Source: Phycisphaerales bacterium (GTDB taxonomy: Bacteria > Planctomycetota > Phycisphaerae > Phycisphaerales > UBA1924). Taken from it: a stretch of DNA of 41,852 nt. This document shows, one piece after another, positions 25,219 through 34,570 of the stretch; the stretch's first letter is position 1; the number at the start of each line of letters is the position of its first letter. Below the pieces are notes generated by a model. That model had not been told where the DNA came from and ran no database searches. It saw only the letters and a program-made list of their open reading frames with translations. The position numbers were made by a program, and so were the translations under genes. The DNA is taken from positions 1 to 41,852 of the forward strand of contig JAJDDG010000118.1 of NCBI GenBank assembly GCA_029260435.1, in the 5' to 3' direction.

Positions 25219-26118
25219 GTGCGGAAGTTCATCAGCTCAATTATTGTTTCGCTCGTCATCACGGCCCCCGCCCTCGCGGATGACCTCGGCGAACTCACCT
25301 CTCGTTCCATCCAGGCACACGCGAAGATCGCCTCCATCCAAACCGAGATGGATGCCGCTCTGGGCGAGCGTCGGGCGCAGTACCAGGGCCTCCTTGCCGC
25401 GCTGGATCAGCTCAAGTTCCCCGCGATGAACGCCTCGGCTCTGGCGGAGATGGACAAGAAGATCGCCACAGAAACACAGACGCTCAAACAGTTCCTGAAG
25501 ATGGGCACGCCCACCGAATCCCTGCAATTCACCTACTCGCGCATCATGGAACTGACCATGAAACGCAACGCCGGCTCGATCACTTCCGAATCCGAGCGGA
25601 GCGAGTTCCGCTCGACGATGCAGTCTGAATTCACGCGTGTGAGCGACGAGATCGAGCAGATCGAGAAACCATTCAAAGCTAAGATCGCCAAGGTCACCAA
25701 GTCCGTCTCCAAGGACGACGCCGAGCTGACCAACGAACTCTCACAGTTCTTCATCGAGTCCAAAGGCACGTCGCTCAAGCATGCAAACGCCACCATGCAC
25801 ACCGCGTTCGCCGGATTCGAGTGGTACAACGCCTCGGGCGAACGCATCGCTTGGGCGCACATCCGCTTCCGCTCGCAGGACGAGATCGAAGACGCCGACC
25901 GCCAGGAAATGCTCAACGGCAAATTCCCCGTCCGCACCGCGAACGACAACTCCCTCTGGGTCTGGGCGGGCAACTTCCTGATCACATTCGTCCCCGTCGA
26001 TGAGAACCTCAAGGACGAAGAAACTCTCAAGGACGCGATCTTCGACTTCGTGAAGCTCGGAGCACTCGCCAAGATTAACGCCCAGCCGGACGGCCCTCTC
26101 GCAGAAGTCTTCGAGTAG
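25219..26118 (+). CDS. Exported helical protein of unknown function
   Basis: A 299-residue protein starting at GTG with GGGGAG 8 bases upstream. The longest frame, from 25129, adds 30 unlikely residues. The signal peptide is MRKFISSIIVSLVITAPALA, probably cleaved before DDLGEL. Residues about 25-190 are charged and helical, likely coiled coil (SIQTEMDAALGERRAQYQGL, ALAEMDKKIATETQTLKQFL, SEFTRVSDEIEQIEKPF). The last 100 residues are more beta-like with aromatic positions (AFAGFEWYNASGERIAWAHI, SLWVWAGNFLITFVP). I do not recognise the family. It is a single-gene unit with a strong terminator, and probably periplasmic. Confidence 0.75.
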   Translation: MRKFISSIIVSLVITAPALADDLGELTSRSIQAHAKIASIQTEMDAALGERRAQYQGLLAALDQLKFPAMNASALAEMDKKIATETQTLKQFLKMGTPTESLQFTYSRIMELTMKRNAGSITSESERSEFRSTMQSEFTRVSDEIEQIEKPFKAKIAKVTKSVSKDDAELTNELSQFFIESKGTSLKHANATMHTAFAGFEWYNASGERIAWAHIRFRSQDEIEDADRQEMLNGKFPVRTANDNSLWVWAGNFLITFVPVDENLKDEETLKDAIFDFVKLGALAKINAQPDGPLAEVFE

Positions 26119-26150
26119 CCCCGGCACCTTTTCATAAGTCCACCGACAAG

Positions 26151-26189
26151 CACCGTCTGACCACATAACTGGGGTCAGACGGTGTTTTC
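26151..26189 (+). terminator. Rho-independent terminator
   Basis: CACCGTCTGACC (26151-26162) pairs perfectly with GGTCAGACGGTG (26173-26184), followed by TTTTCTT. It is 32 bases after the stop of the exported helical protein and separates it from the converging hydrolase gene. Confidence 0.93.
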
Positions 26190-26206
26190 TTGCGCCATAA
26201 ATGAGA

Positions 26207-27415
26207 CTACCGCTCGTTATGCACCGACGATGTAAAACGCTCTGCGATCCACTCCGAGAGCATGTCGGGGTACCCGTCGCAAAAGCGATCTGGATCCTCA
26301 ACCTTTGTAAGAATATGGCTGGCATCCTCCACGATCCGGAGTGTCACATCTTCGTTGCCCCCCTCACGCAGACGCTGTTTGAGAAAGCTCGCACTGCGTC
26401 GGGGCGGAAGGAACTCGTCCCGCTCGCCCCACACCGCCAGCACCGGGCACAGCACCTTCGGGTACGCTTCTATCTCGACGCGGACCTTATCAAAATCACC
26501 CGTGGCCAGTGAGCCGCGCTCCAGGAGCATGTAGAACTGACCCGCGCTTAGCGACATCAAGCGGTCAAAACGATCCAGATCGACCACGCTCAACTCAAAC
26601 CACGCCTCATACCTCCAATACACCAGGGCCAGCTTCAACTGATCCCACATCGCCCCCCGCGCCGCCTCGCTCTCTGCATCTCGCATCGTGCGAACCGTCT
26701 CCACGAGATCCCGCCACGGCTCGCTCGCCCACCGGCGCGCCTTCATCTCGACAAGGTGCCACTCAACGAGAGTGGGATCGCTCAAGAGCCCGACCAAGAT
26801 CTCCTCAAGCAATAGCGCCCGTTGGATTTCCTCGACCTCCATACCCCGCAGTTCCCCCTTGGTCTCGATGCGGTACCGAGCCGCCTCGCCTATCGGCACG
26901 CCGAACGCACCGGACACGGGCAGCGCAAATGCAACCGAGTTGTCACGCGACGCCGCGAGCATCGTAATCAGCGCTCCCTCGCTGATACCCATGATGCCGA
27001 CAGCATCATCGCGGACCCGCTCTTGCTCAAGCAGGCACCGGACCGCAGCAATCGCCTCATCTGCGCGATCCGCTCTGGACTGGAGCATCGCGTTGCCGGT
27101 GGAGCGCCCGAACCCGGGTGAGTCGTAGACGAGCGCCGCGATGCCCGCCCCCACAAAGTGCCCAGCCAATCGGCGTTTCATATGAGTGATCGGTCCGCGC
27201 TCGGAACCACCCAGGATCACCACGCCGGGCACTTCACCTTCACGTTCCGGAATGAACGCGATCCCACCCAGTGTCGAACCACCGTTCTGAAACGTCACCT
27301 CGACCCGTTCACACCCCTCCTCGGGAAACGAGGGATCCACGCCGGGCGGTGCGCTCATCGAGAGTCCGGCGCAAATACAGATAGCCATCAGAACCGCCGA
27401 ATTCCATAGACACAT
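26207..27415 (-). CDS. Exported alpha/beta hydrolase (S9-like)
   Basis: A 402-residue protein with an N-terminal signal peptide (MCLWNSAVLMAICICAGLSM). The hydrolase fold shows VVILGGSERGP as the oxyanion segment, ALVYDSPGFGRSTG, nucleophile Ser in MGISEGALIT, Asp in WGERDEFLPP and His in EDASHILTK. A helical cap at about 190-300 is Glu/Arg/Trp-rich. It is likely a periplasmic esterase or acyl-peptidase-type enzyme with unknown substrate. It resembles the hydrolase at 20934-22373 in catalytic layout but lacks that protein's N-terminal beta domain and has a larger cap. GAGGAG lies 8 bases before the ATG. It converges on the previous gene's terminator. Confidence 0.87.
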   Translation of the reverse strand: MCLWNSAVLMAICICAGLSMSAPPGVDPSFPEEGCERVEVTFQNGGSTLGGIAFIPEREGEVPGVVILGGSERGPITHMKRRLAGHFVGAGIAALVYDSPGFGRSTGNAMLQSRADRADEAIAAVRCLLEQERVRDDAVGIMGISEGALITMLAASRDNSVAFALPVSGAFGVPIGEAARYRIETKGELRGMEVEEIQRALLLEEILVGLLSDPTLVEWHLVEMKARRWASEPWRDLVETVRTMRDAESEAARGAMWDQLKLALVYWRYEAWFELSVVDLDRFDRLMSLSAGQFYMLLERGSLATGDFDKVRVEIEAYPKVLCPVLAVWGERDEFLPPRRSASFLKQRLREGGNEDVTLRIVEDASHILTKVEDPDRFCDGYPDMLSEWIAERFTSSVHNER

Positions 27416-27563
27416 CGTTCTGTCTCCTCGGGTACGAGAGATGTCACCTCATACCGGGTCATACAGATGCCGATCGTCTCGGTTCAACTATCACCCACCC
27501 GAATTCGAGCACTGGACTTAAAATAAACGGAAGACACGGGAACTAAACGTGGGGCGCAGAGGG

Positions 27564-29336
27564 CTACCCCAGGTTCATCGTTATCAGGAACTCAGCGTTG
27601 GACTTGCTCTTCTTGAGGCGAGACTTCATCAGTTCCATCGCCTCGACAACATTCATATCGCTCAAGACCTTCCGCAAACGATAGGTGAGTTCGAGCTCCT
27701 TCGGGTCGAGCAGGAGTTCCTCGCGGCGCGTACCACTCGCGGAGATATCGATCGCAGGATAAATGCGCTTCTCGACGAGCTTACGGTCCAGGTGCAATTC
27801 GGAGTTACCCGTTCCCTTGAACTCCTCGAAGATCACCTCGTCCGCCTTGGAACCCGTATCGACCAGCGCGGTGCCGAGAATCGTGAGCGAACCGCCGCCC
27901 TCAATTGCGCGTGCAGAACCAAAGAACTTCTTGGGTCGTGTCAGCGCGTTCGAATCGATGCCGCCCGTCATGATCTTGCCAGAGTGTGGCATCGCCGCGT
28001 TGTACGCGCGAGCGAGGCGGGTGATCGAATCGAGCAGGATGACCGCGTGCTGCCCGTACTCAACGTACCGCCGTGCCTTCTCAATGACCATCTCCGCGAC
28101 CTGCACGTGCCTCGACGAATCCTCGTCGAACGTGCTCGCGATCACCTCGACGCCCTTTTCGGTATTCCGCTTGAAGTCCGTCACTTCCTCGGGGCGCTCA
28201 TCGATCAGCAGAACGATGATCTTCACATCCGGGTAGTTCGAGCTGATCGCCTGGGTCATCTTCTGCAAAAGCACCGTCTTGCCCGTGCGGGGCGGCGCAA
28301 CAATCAACCCGCGCTGCCCGCGTCCGATCGGCGCAACCAGATCGATCACGCGCATCTCGATCTGATCGGGCGTCGTCTCGAGCACGAACCGCTCCTCGGG
28401 GTGCAGCGGCGTGAGGTCCTCGAAAATCGGGAGGTTGTGCACCTCGCACGGATCTTGACCGTTCACCTCGTCCACACGCAGCAGCGCGAAGAACCGTTCG
28501 TTCTCGCGCGGCGGGCGGATCGCGCCGACAACTTCCATCCCCTTGCGCAACCCCAACCTTCTGATCTGTGAAGGCGAAACATAAATATCATCCGGCGAAC
28601 CGCAATAGCTCACCTCGCTCGATCGCAGGAACCCGTACCCCTCCGCCATCACCTCCAGCGTCCCGTCGCCAAACATCAGCGCGCCCGATTCGGCGCGCTT
28701 CTTGAGCAGCAGGAAGATCAGTTCCTGACGCGGGATCCGGTTGACCTCCTCGATCCCCTCCTTCTCAGCGAGCTCGTGCAAATCACCGATCTCCATCCGC
28801 TGGAGTTCGGAGATGTGCATAGCGTCTTTCTCCGCCTGCTTGTACTCCTTGGTCCCCGCAATCTTTTCGAGTTCCTGCGCCTCGCGGTCCAGCTCCTCGT
28901 CCCGCGGCAGCACGCTCGACGGAATCCCCGAACTCATCCCACGCTTGGGCTTGTTCCCCTTGGGGCCACCCTGCTTGCCGTGCGGCTTGTTGCCCTTGCC
29001 CCCGCGACGACGCCCTCCTCCTCCACCTCCGCCACCGCCTCGCCCCTGCCCACCATGCCCGCCGCTATACCCGCCGCCCTGTCCACCACCGGGCCCGCGC
29101 CGCTCGCGATCTCCACCGCCACCACCACCACGATCACCGCGTTCTCCTCCACCGCCGCCGCTACCACCGCTCCCGGAGTCGCCCTGCGAAGACGACCCGC
29201 CGGAGCTCTTGGGAGCGCTCTCACCACCACCGCTCGACTCGCTGCTCTTGGAAGAGCCGCGCGGTCGCTTCGCGGGCTTGGGGTTGTCGTCTTTGGGGGC
29301 GTCTACGGTTGAGCTAGAAGAAGATGACTTGGCCAT
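27564..29336 (-). CDS. rho: Transcription termination factor Rho
   Basis: A 590-residue Rho, against about 420 in enteric bacteria. The extra length is an N-terminal extension (1-140) of Ser, Pro, Lys, then long Gly and Gly/Arg runs ([19 protein letters not shown]). The conserved parts follow: N-terminal helical domain ([19 protein letters not shown]), RNA-binding cold-shock-like domain ([21 protein letters not shown]), Walker [12 protein letters not shown], Walker [14 protein letters not shown], and the secondary RNA site in [21 protein letters not shown]. Rho is a hexameric RNA helicase that ends transcription. The last residues are [19 protein letters not shown] precedes the ATG. The extension probably adds RNA binding. 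Confidence 0.97.
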   Translation of the reverse strand: MAKSSSSSSTVDAPKDDNPKPAKRPRGSSKSSESSGGGESAPKSSGGSSSQGDSGSGGSGGGGGERGDRGGGGGGDRERRGPGGGQGGGYSGGHGGQGRGGGGGGGGGRRRGGKGNKPHGKQGGPKGNKPKRGMSSGIPSSVLPRDEELDREAQELEKIAGTKEYKQAEKDAMHISELQRMEIGDLHELAEKEGIEEVNRIPRQELIFLLLKKRAESGALMFGDGTLEVMAEGYGFLRSSEVSYCGSPDDIYVSPSQIRRLGLRKGMEVVGAIRPPRENERFFALLRVDEVNGQDPCEVHNLPIFEDLTPLHPEERFVLETTPDQIEMRVIDLVAPIGRGQRGLIVAPPRTGKTVLLQKMTQAISSNYPDVKIIVLLIDERPEEVTDFKRNTEKGVEVIASTFDEDSSRHVQVAEMVIEKARRYVEYGQHAVILLDSITRLARAYNAAMPHSGKIMTGGIDSNALTRPKKFFGSARAIEGGGSLTILGTALVDTGSKADEVIFEEFKGTGNSELHLDRKLVEKRIYPAIDISASGTRREELLLDPKELELTYRLRKVLSDMNVVEAMELMKSRLKKSKSNAEFLITMNLG

Positions 29337-29504
29337 GTGCGGGATCTACCTTGCTTGACGCTGCGACGCAGCGTGTACAGATGAAGTTTTCTGGATATGA
29401 AAGGGGGGTGGGGTGTGTGGGGGCCGCGTTTGCCGCAGCGTGTGCGTCGATCCAGAGGATCGGTGCTCTGTTTTGAATATGGGGAGCCTGGGAATGGAGC
29501 CGAA

Positions 29505-30116
29505 TCAACCAGCGTCCGGTCCCTGCCTAGTGCGTAGTCTACCAAAGACCTCCGCCACCTGCCTCCGCAGCGATTCCTTGTCTTGGTTATTCACGACCAC
29601 AAACTCGCTCCGCCGCCGCTTCTCCACAAGCGAGATCTGGGTCAGCTCCCGTTTATCCAGCTCCTCGGGTGCCCACCCCCGTTTCTTGGTCACCCGCTCC
29701 AGACGCGTCTGGTGCTGGGCATCCACAAACACCACCGCATCACACGCCTCGTCCAGCCCCGCCTCAAACAGCAGGGGGGCATCCACCACCACCCCCGGTG
29801 CCCCGTCTCGCCTCGCCTGATCGATGATATGCCTGCCCTGATCGAGCACCATCGGGTGGACCACACCCTCGAGCCGCTCCCGCTGCCCCCGATCCACGAA
29901 CACGATCTCCGCGACCGCCCGGCGGTTGACCGTGCCATCCTCCCCGATCACCCCACCGCCCCACCACTGCTCAAGCATCGAACGTACCTCGGGCACATCC
30001 AGCGCCTCCCGCGCAAGCCCGTCGTAGTCCACCACCACACACCCCAGCGCAGCGAACTCCGTCGCAACACGCGACTTGCCACTCGCGATCCCCCCAGCCA
30101 GTCCGATCACCACCAT
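29505..30116 (-). CDS. coaE: Dephospho-CoA kinase
   Basis: A 203-residue kinase for the last step of coenzyme A synthesis, phosphorylating the 3'-hydroxyl of dephospho-CoA with ATP in the cytosol. The P-loop is GLAGGIASGKSRV near the N-terminus. Then come VVDYDGLAREAL (with the substrate-binding Asp), VHPMVLDQGR, GVVVDAPLLFEAGLD and the lid region QHQTRLERVTKKRG. The start is the ATG at 30116, with GGGAG and a 6-base spacer; the longest frame begins 7 codons earlier at GTG. It lies 13 bases after the methyltransferase-fusion stop on the same strand. The Rho start is 168 bases further on, and that gap has no gene. Confidence 0.95.
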   Translation of the reverse strand: MVVIGLAGGIASGKSRVATEFAALGCVVVDYDGLAREALDVPEVRSMLEQWWGGGVIGEDGTVNRRAVAEIVFVDRGQRERLEGVVHPMVLDQGRHIIDQARRDGAPGVVVDAPLLFEAGLDEACDAVVFVDAQHQTRLERVTKKRGWAPEELDKRELTQISLVEKRRRSEFVVVNNQDKESLRRQVAEVFGRLRTRQGPDAG

Positions 30117-30129
30117 CGTGTTCTCCCTG

Positions 30130-32481
30130 CTACGCACGCATCGCCATCACCGCCTGCTTCACCTCCACCAACGACCCCTCGGGAGTCTCCCACGGCTCAT
30201 TCAACAGCTCTAGCAGGAACGCTGCAACCTCACCCACACGCCCGGGATCTTCTGGCATACGCACCGCCCCGATGTTATTCATCGTCGGGTCCGGGTACGT
30301 AGGCTGCAACTTCTCGAAAGGCCACCGCTTGAACAGAATCTCCGCGCCACACACAACATCCCAATCTCTCTCACGCTCAGGGAACATCTCACAAATTGCA
30401 GGAAGTTCGATGTCATGCAGTACAACCCACGCACCAGGCTTGAGTGCGTACAACAGCGCGAGCAGGTCCATGGTCGGCGCAGGATGCCGGTGATCCCCAT
30501 CGATGAATACGAAGTCCACTTCCCGGACACGAAAGTTGTTCGCCGCGTCTACCGCAGTCATACCGGGATACAGATGTACATGGCCTACTAGATCTGGTGT
30601 CACCTCTGCCACCGCGGCTCCTACCAGACGTGTTTCATCAAAATAGCACCGAGGGGCGATATCAAACGAATGTACTATTGGGCTCGTACCCGGCCGTGCA
30701 AAGTGCAGCGCCCCCGCAACCAGTGCCGATGTTGACATCCCTGACGCAGTACCAATCTCGACCACACATTCGGGGCGTACCGCTTCCAAAACATCCCACA
30801 ACAGCAGCGCATCCCGCGAGTTCACATACCCGCTGACCCAAGCTGGTGTCTTATACCGTGACGCAAAGATTCCACACCAGCCTCGTAATTCCTCAAGCCC
30901 GAGTTGCGATCGCTCGGGAGCAACCGCTCGAACCATCGCAGGATCGAGATCGGCAAGGCGAATCTCTTCTCGACTCTTTAGTGACTGAACCGGCACATCA
31001 CCACGATCATGCGATATACCCGCATAAACCCCCATCGCCTCCATTCCTTCCCGTGCGGCTACAAAGTACTCCGCACGCTCAAGCAATTTTTCTTCATACA
31101 CGTCCGACGACACCACAACCACTCGCACACCCTCCATCAACCGACTCGCATCCTGCGGAGACACAACCCGCACACCTCCGATCGAATCGCAGCTCGGTGC
31201 ATCATCAATAACGCACGCTACATCCAGACCAGATTCAGGGAACACATTTTTCAATAACCACCTCGTATGTTTCCCAGCTCCGTACAGCGCTATCTTTGTG
31301 TGCCCTTCCCCGAGAACACGGGCGCACAAACCACCCCATACGCGCCGACGCACCTCTGGCGCAACAAACCCCTGCTGATAAACCAGATCCCGCTGACGCA
31401 TCATCGAACGACGCACACGGCTCTCGGTCCGCAACGCACGCCCCTCTCGCCCGCCCACCCGCACCGCAAGCCTCTCCAATGCATGATCCCACGTCGGCGT
31501 GACATACACGTCCCGTGATTCCACCGAACTCGCCCACGCCTCGTACGCCCTCGCATGTATGAGGATACCGGCACGATCCCCATAGTACGCCGCGTGCATC
31601 GCGGCATGCCCGTGCAGAAAACCCGCCGCAGATGTCCCGAGCAACCCACCCCAATACTGCATCACCTCCGCCCAGACCTCTTCGCGATGCACCGAATCCC
31701 GCAACGCGTCAACACCCCACACCTCGTCCACCCGCGACGACGGATCTCCTATACACCGGAACGAAATACTCGGCGTACCCCGAACCGCATCCAACGGCTC
31801 AAACACATCCCGAAGCTGCCACATATGCACCGCCAACCAGGGTGTCCCGATGTCCACAAAGTCCTGCTGGACGACCACACCGCCAACACCCACATGCCTA
31901 CCCAACGCTCTCATGATCGTACTGTGGACGTCCCACGACTTCGCCGCATCGATAAACAACAACTCGATCGGATCCTGCTCAGGGTAGACCTCACGCTCGC
32001 CCGCTCGATCCACCGCCGGCGGAAGCCAACCCTCCCGGATATAGATCCTGTCGAGACGGGACCTGTGCAGTTGCTCGTATTTCTTGCGAAAATTCTCGCC
32101 CGCATTCAAACCAAACGGTGTCATCCACCAGCTATTGATCACCGCCTCTGACTCCGGCGCGATGAACGCGTCATACACCAGCACCGGTTGATGCTCGACA
32201 CCCGTCCGCCGCATCCCCTCAACAATCGCCGCAGTGGACCCGCCTAGAAAACATCCCAACTCAACAACACGCCCCGCGCCTGTCTGCTGCGCACCCAGCC
32301 AGTGAAGATAGTTTAACTCCCGCTCCACGAGCATCGTCGGCACGTCCACCCCGTGCTCCATAACGAGCGCCTCACCCGGATCGACAACGCACCCCTCGTT
32401 GTCGCGCACCAGATCATCAACAAGCCTCTCCCGCACACGCCCGCCAATCTCGCTCATAGTGCCCATGCCGCGCTCCGTCAT
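30130..32481 (-). CDS. Fusion of two SAM-methyltransferase-like domains around a Rossmann domain
   Basis: A 783-residue protein in three parts. The N-terminal domain (about 30-260) has a SAM-type motif VVELGCFLGGSTAAIVEG and LLFIDAAKSWDVHS, like TylF/macrocin-O-methyltransferase relatives. A central Rossmann-like domain (about 420-510) has IALYGAGKHTRWLLKNV and VACVIDDAPSCDSIGGVRV, similar to segments found in sugar or glycan enzymes. The C-terminal domain (about 535-760) is a Methyltransf_24-type fold: VVEIGTASGMSTSALVAGAL, VDFVFIDGDHRHPAPTMD, AWVVLHDIELP. The gene follows a glycosyltransferase gene by 60 bases, so glycan modification is plausible. The start is uncertain: ATGs at 32481, 32466 (after GGAG) and 32457 are in frame. 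Confidence 0.82.
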   Translation of the reverse strand: MTERGMGTMSEIGGRVRERLVDDLVRDNEGCVVDPGEALVMEHGVDVPTMLVERELNYLHWLGAQQTGAGRVVELGCFLGGSTAAIVEGMRRTGVEHQPVLVYDAFIAPESEAVINSWWMTPFGLNAGENFRKKYEQLHRSRLDRIYIREGWLPPAVDRAGEREVYPEQDPIELLFIDAAKSWDVHSTIMRALGRHVGVGGVVVQQDFVDIGTPWLAVHMWQLRDVFEPLDAVRGTPSISFRCIGDPSSRVDEVWGVDALRDSVHREEVWAEVMQYWGGLLGTSAAGFLHGHAAMHAAYYGDRAGILIHARAYEAWASSVESRDVYVTPTWDHALERLAVRVGGREGRALRTESRVRRSMMRQRDLVYQQGFVAPEVRRRVWGGLCARVLGEGHTKIALYGAGKHTRWLLKNVFPESGLDVACVIDDAPSCDSIGGVRVVSPQDASRLMEGVRVVVVSSDVYEEKLLERAEYFVAAREGMEAMGVYAGISHDRGDVPVQSLKSREEIRLADLDPAMVRAVAPERSQLGLEELRGWCGIFASRYKTPAWVSGYVNSRDALLLWDVLEAVRPECVVEIGTASGMSTSALVAGALHFARPGTSPIVHSFDIAPRCYFDETRLVGAAVAEVTPDLVGHVHLYPGMTAVDAANNFRVREVDFVFIDGDHRHPAPTMDLLALLYALKPGAWVVLHDIELPAICEMFPERERDWDVVCGAEILFKRWPFEKLQPTYPDPTMNNIGAVRMPEDPGRVGEVAAFLLELLNEPWETPEGSLVEVKQAVMAMRA

Positions 32482-32541
32482 GCCTGTGCAAAACCTCGCA
32501 GCACGCGCCGCGTCGTTACATCGGTTTTCGGCCCATTCCCA

Positions 32542-34530
32542 CTACCCGCGGCAGTTTTCGCCCGTGAGCCGCTCCCCCACTAGCCCCAACACCCGCTCCG
32601 CGAACCGCTCGCCGCTCACCATCTTCCTCGCCCGCCCCGCGAGCCCCGCCCCCACCTCGTTGCGCCACGCCTCCCGTTTCACCCCTCGCACCACCCGCTC
32701 ACGCAATTCGTCGATCGTCGAGAACGTGAGTTCGAGCGGATCACCAAGAATGCCCACCGCCCGCATGCACTCGGGCACATCGCCCAAATCCCAATACCGC
32801 GCCTTGGGGTTATTGCGTAGGTGCGTGTACGTCCCACTTAAAAACTCGTGATCCCAGAACCTTGCGATCGGACGCGTCCGCTGCCGGTACCGCACCACCC
32901 GCATCAGCTCGATGTGGTTTGCAATCTGGTACGCGTGCTCCTTCCACTTCACCAGCCCCACATCCTCGGGCAACCCCAGATCCAAAAACGCCTTCGCCAT
33001 CACACAGTCGTGTCGGTACAGCTCGCCCCACGACCGCCTGCATAGGGGTACACCCCCCGACAGCGCGCACTCGTACACCCGCTGGTGTCCGCACCCCAAC
33101 ACCGAAGCGTGCAGGTGCACCGCCGCCGACTGGTAGCACGCCCGCAGGTCATCCCCGTGCCCCACCTCCCCCGCAGCGAACACCCCGAGCGTCGGGTGAT
33201 TCTCCCACCCCTTCCCGTAGATCTTGAGTAAGAGCCCCTCCTCCCGCGCGATCCGCGCCGCCCACTCCAATGTCTGGTGGCGGATCAACTGCTCCGCGAG
33301 CGGCGCGACATACTGGTGGCGCAGCAACTCACCGAACGCCGCATCGCCCGCCCGACCCAGCCCAGCGCCAAGCTCTTCCGCAGCGACGAGTAGTGCCGCA
33401 TCCCCAAACTCGTCTTCCCACCGCTCGATCACACCCTCCACCGCGTCTTTGCACTTCTCAAGGAGCGGCGCCGCCTGCGCGGGAAAACCAGAAATACGCA
33501 TAAACCGCTCGTGGAATTGCTCGGGTGTCTCCGATCGGTGGCTCACGTACGCGATATCACAGGCGAACCGCGCCGCGCGATCTGTTGATATCGCGCCCGC
33601 ATGAAACTTCGTCGTGGACACACACACCGGATGCTCCAGCACCGCCTCCGGGGCGTACCCCGCGTTCGCCACCGCCTCCGTGTACACATGCCCCGCCAGA
33701 AAATCCAGCGCACCCTTCGACCCAGCTGCCGAATCCTTCGCCCCACCAAACAGGTGCGCCATCGCGTCCTGCACCCAGCACACATAGGGCCACCCCTCGG
33801 GCAGCGTATCGCCGAACACCGACCGCGGATAATTAATAGCGATGATCAGATCAGGATCGAACCCCCTGATCCGATCCACATAGTGCAGCGCCGTCAGCAG
33901 CGCATGCCTGTCCGGCTCCATCAGGATATGCGTCTCATGCCCCAGCCCCCCAAACGCCTGCGCAAGATCATCCGCCGAGTGCTTCACATACGTCGAGTAT
34001 CGGCTCGTCACCACCATCACCCGCGCCGCATCACCACCGCGGATCTGCTCGTACCGTTCCCGCCAGAACCCCATCCCCCGTTTCGCCCACAGCGCCCGCA
34101 GCAGTGCTCGCCCCGCCGCCACCCGACGCTGCTGCTCATCGTTCAATCGCTCTAACCCCGCCGTGATCTCGCTCACCCACGCCGCGCTCCCATCACCGAT
34201 CACATGCTTAGGCAGCACCAGATCGATCCGCGCCTCACATTCCGCGAGCATCGCCCCCACCGCATCCGATCCGCTGAACACCCGCACTCTCTCCCCCCAC
34301 GCCTGCTCACCCACCCCCTCGGGCTCCACCACATACACCGGCGCCTCGTACCCATCCTCCGTCGCTGGCAGAGCCCCGAGCACCCGCTCCACCACGCCGA
34401 GCCCGCCCGCCCCCATTCCCGCGATCACGACCCCCTTCGCCTTCCCATTCGCGGGCAGCTCGAACCCCGGGATCAACGCACACATCGGGTGCGCACCCGA
34501 ACCAGGCTTTGTGGCAACTCCAGACGGCAT
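32542..34530 (-). CDS. CgeB-like glycosyltransferase
   Basis: About 662 residues. The C-terminal half resembles CgeB/GT4-like transferases (Glyco_trans_1_2): LLKIYGKGWENHPTLGVF, GEVGHGDDLRACYQSAAVHL and the acceptor-loop region GCGHQRVYECALSGGVPL. The middle contains VMVVTSRYSTYVKHSADDLA, DPDLIIAINYPRS and YVCWVQDAMAHLF, typical of the first Rossmann domain of such enzymes. The N-terminal 150 residues (VVIAGMGAGGLGVVERVLGA) look like an extra nucleotide-binding segment. The start is doubtful: ATGs at 34599, 34530 and 34485 are possible. 34530 avoids overlap with the divergent glycosyltransferase, leaving a 40-base shared promoter region. Donor and acceptor are unknown. Confidence 0.8.
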   Translation of the reverse strand: MPSGVATKPGSGAHPMCALIPGFELPANGKAKGVVIAGMGAGGLGVVERVLGALPATEDGYEAPVYVVEPEGVGEQAWGERVRVFSGSDAVGAMLAECEARIDLVLPKHVIGDGSAAWVSEITAGLERLNDEQQRRVAAGRALLRALWAKRGMGFWRERYEQIRGGDAARVMVVTSRYSTYVKHSADDLAQAFGGLGHETHILMEPDRHALLTALHYVDRIRGFDPDLIIAINYPRSVFGDTLPEGWPYVCWVQDAMAHLFGGAKDSAAGSKGALDFLAGHVYTEAVANAGYAPEAVLEHPVCVSTTKFHAGAISTDRAARFACDIAYVSHRSETPEQFHERFMRISGFPAQAAPLLEKCKDAVEGVIERWEDEFGDAALLVAAEELGAGLGRAGDAAFGELLRHQYVAPLAEQLIRHQTLEWAARIAREEGLLLKIYGKGWENHPTLGVFAAGEVGHGDDLRACYQSAAVHLHASVLGCGHQRVYECALSGGVPLCRRSWGELYRHDCVMAKAFLDLGLPEDVGLVKWKEHAYQIANHIELMRVVRYRQRTRPIARFWDHEFLSGTYTHLRNNPKARYWDLGDVPECMRAVGILGDPLELTFSTIDELRERVVRGVKREAWRNEVGAGLAGRARKMVSGERFAERVLGLVGERLTGENCRG

Positions 34531-34570
34531 ACCCCGAATATCGAACACACCCGCACCGGGGGTGTACTTT

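Noticed and set aside
29030-29170. Short tandem-repeat or CRISPR-like array.
   Set aside because: The repetition is codon-level Gly/Arg low complexity inside Rho, without spaced repeat units.
28741-29358. A proline-rich plus-strand open frame.
   Set aside because: It is the complement of the Gly/Arg-rich start of Rho; the proline runs follow from the Gly codons.
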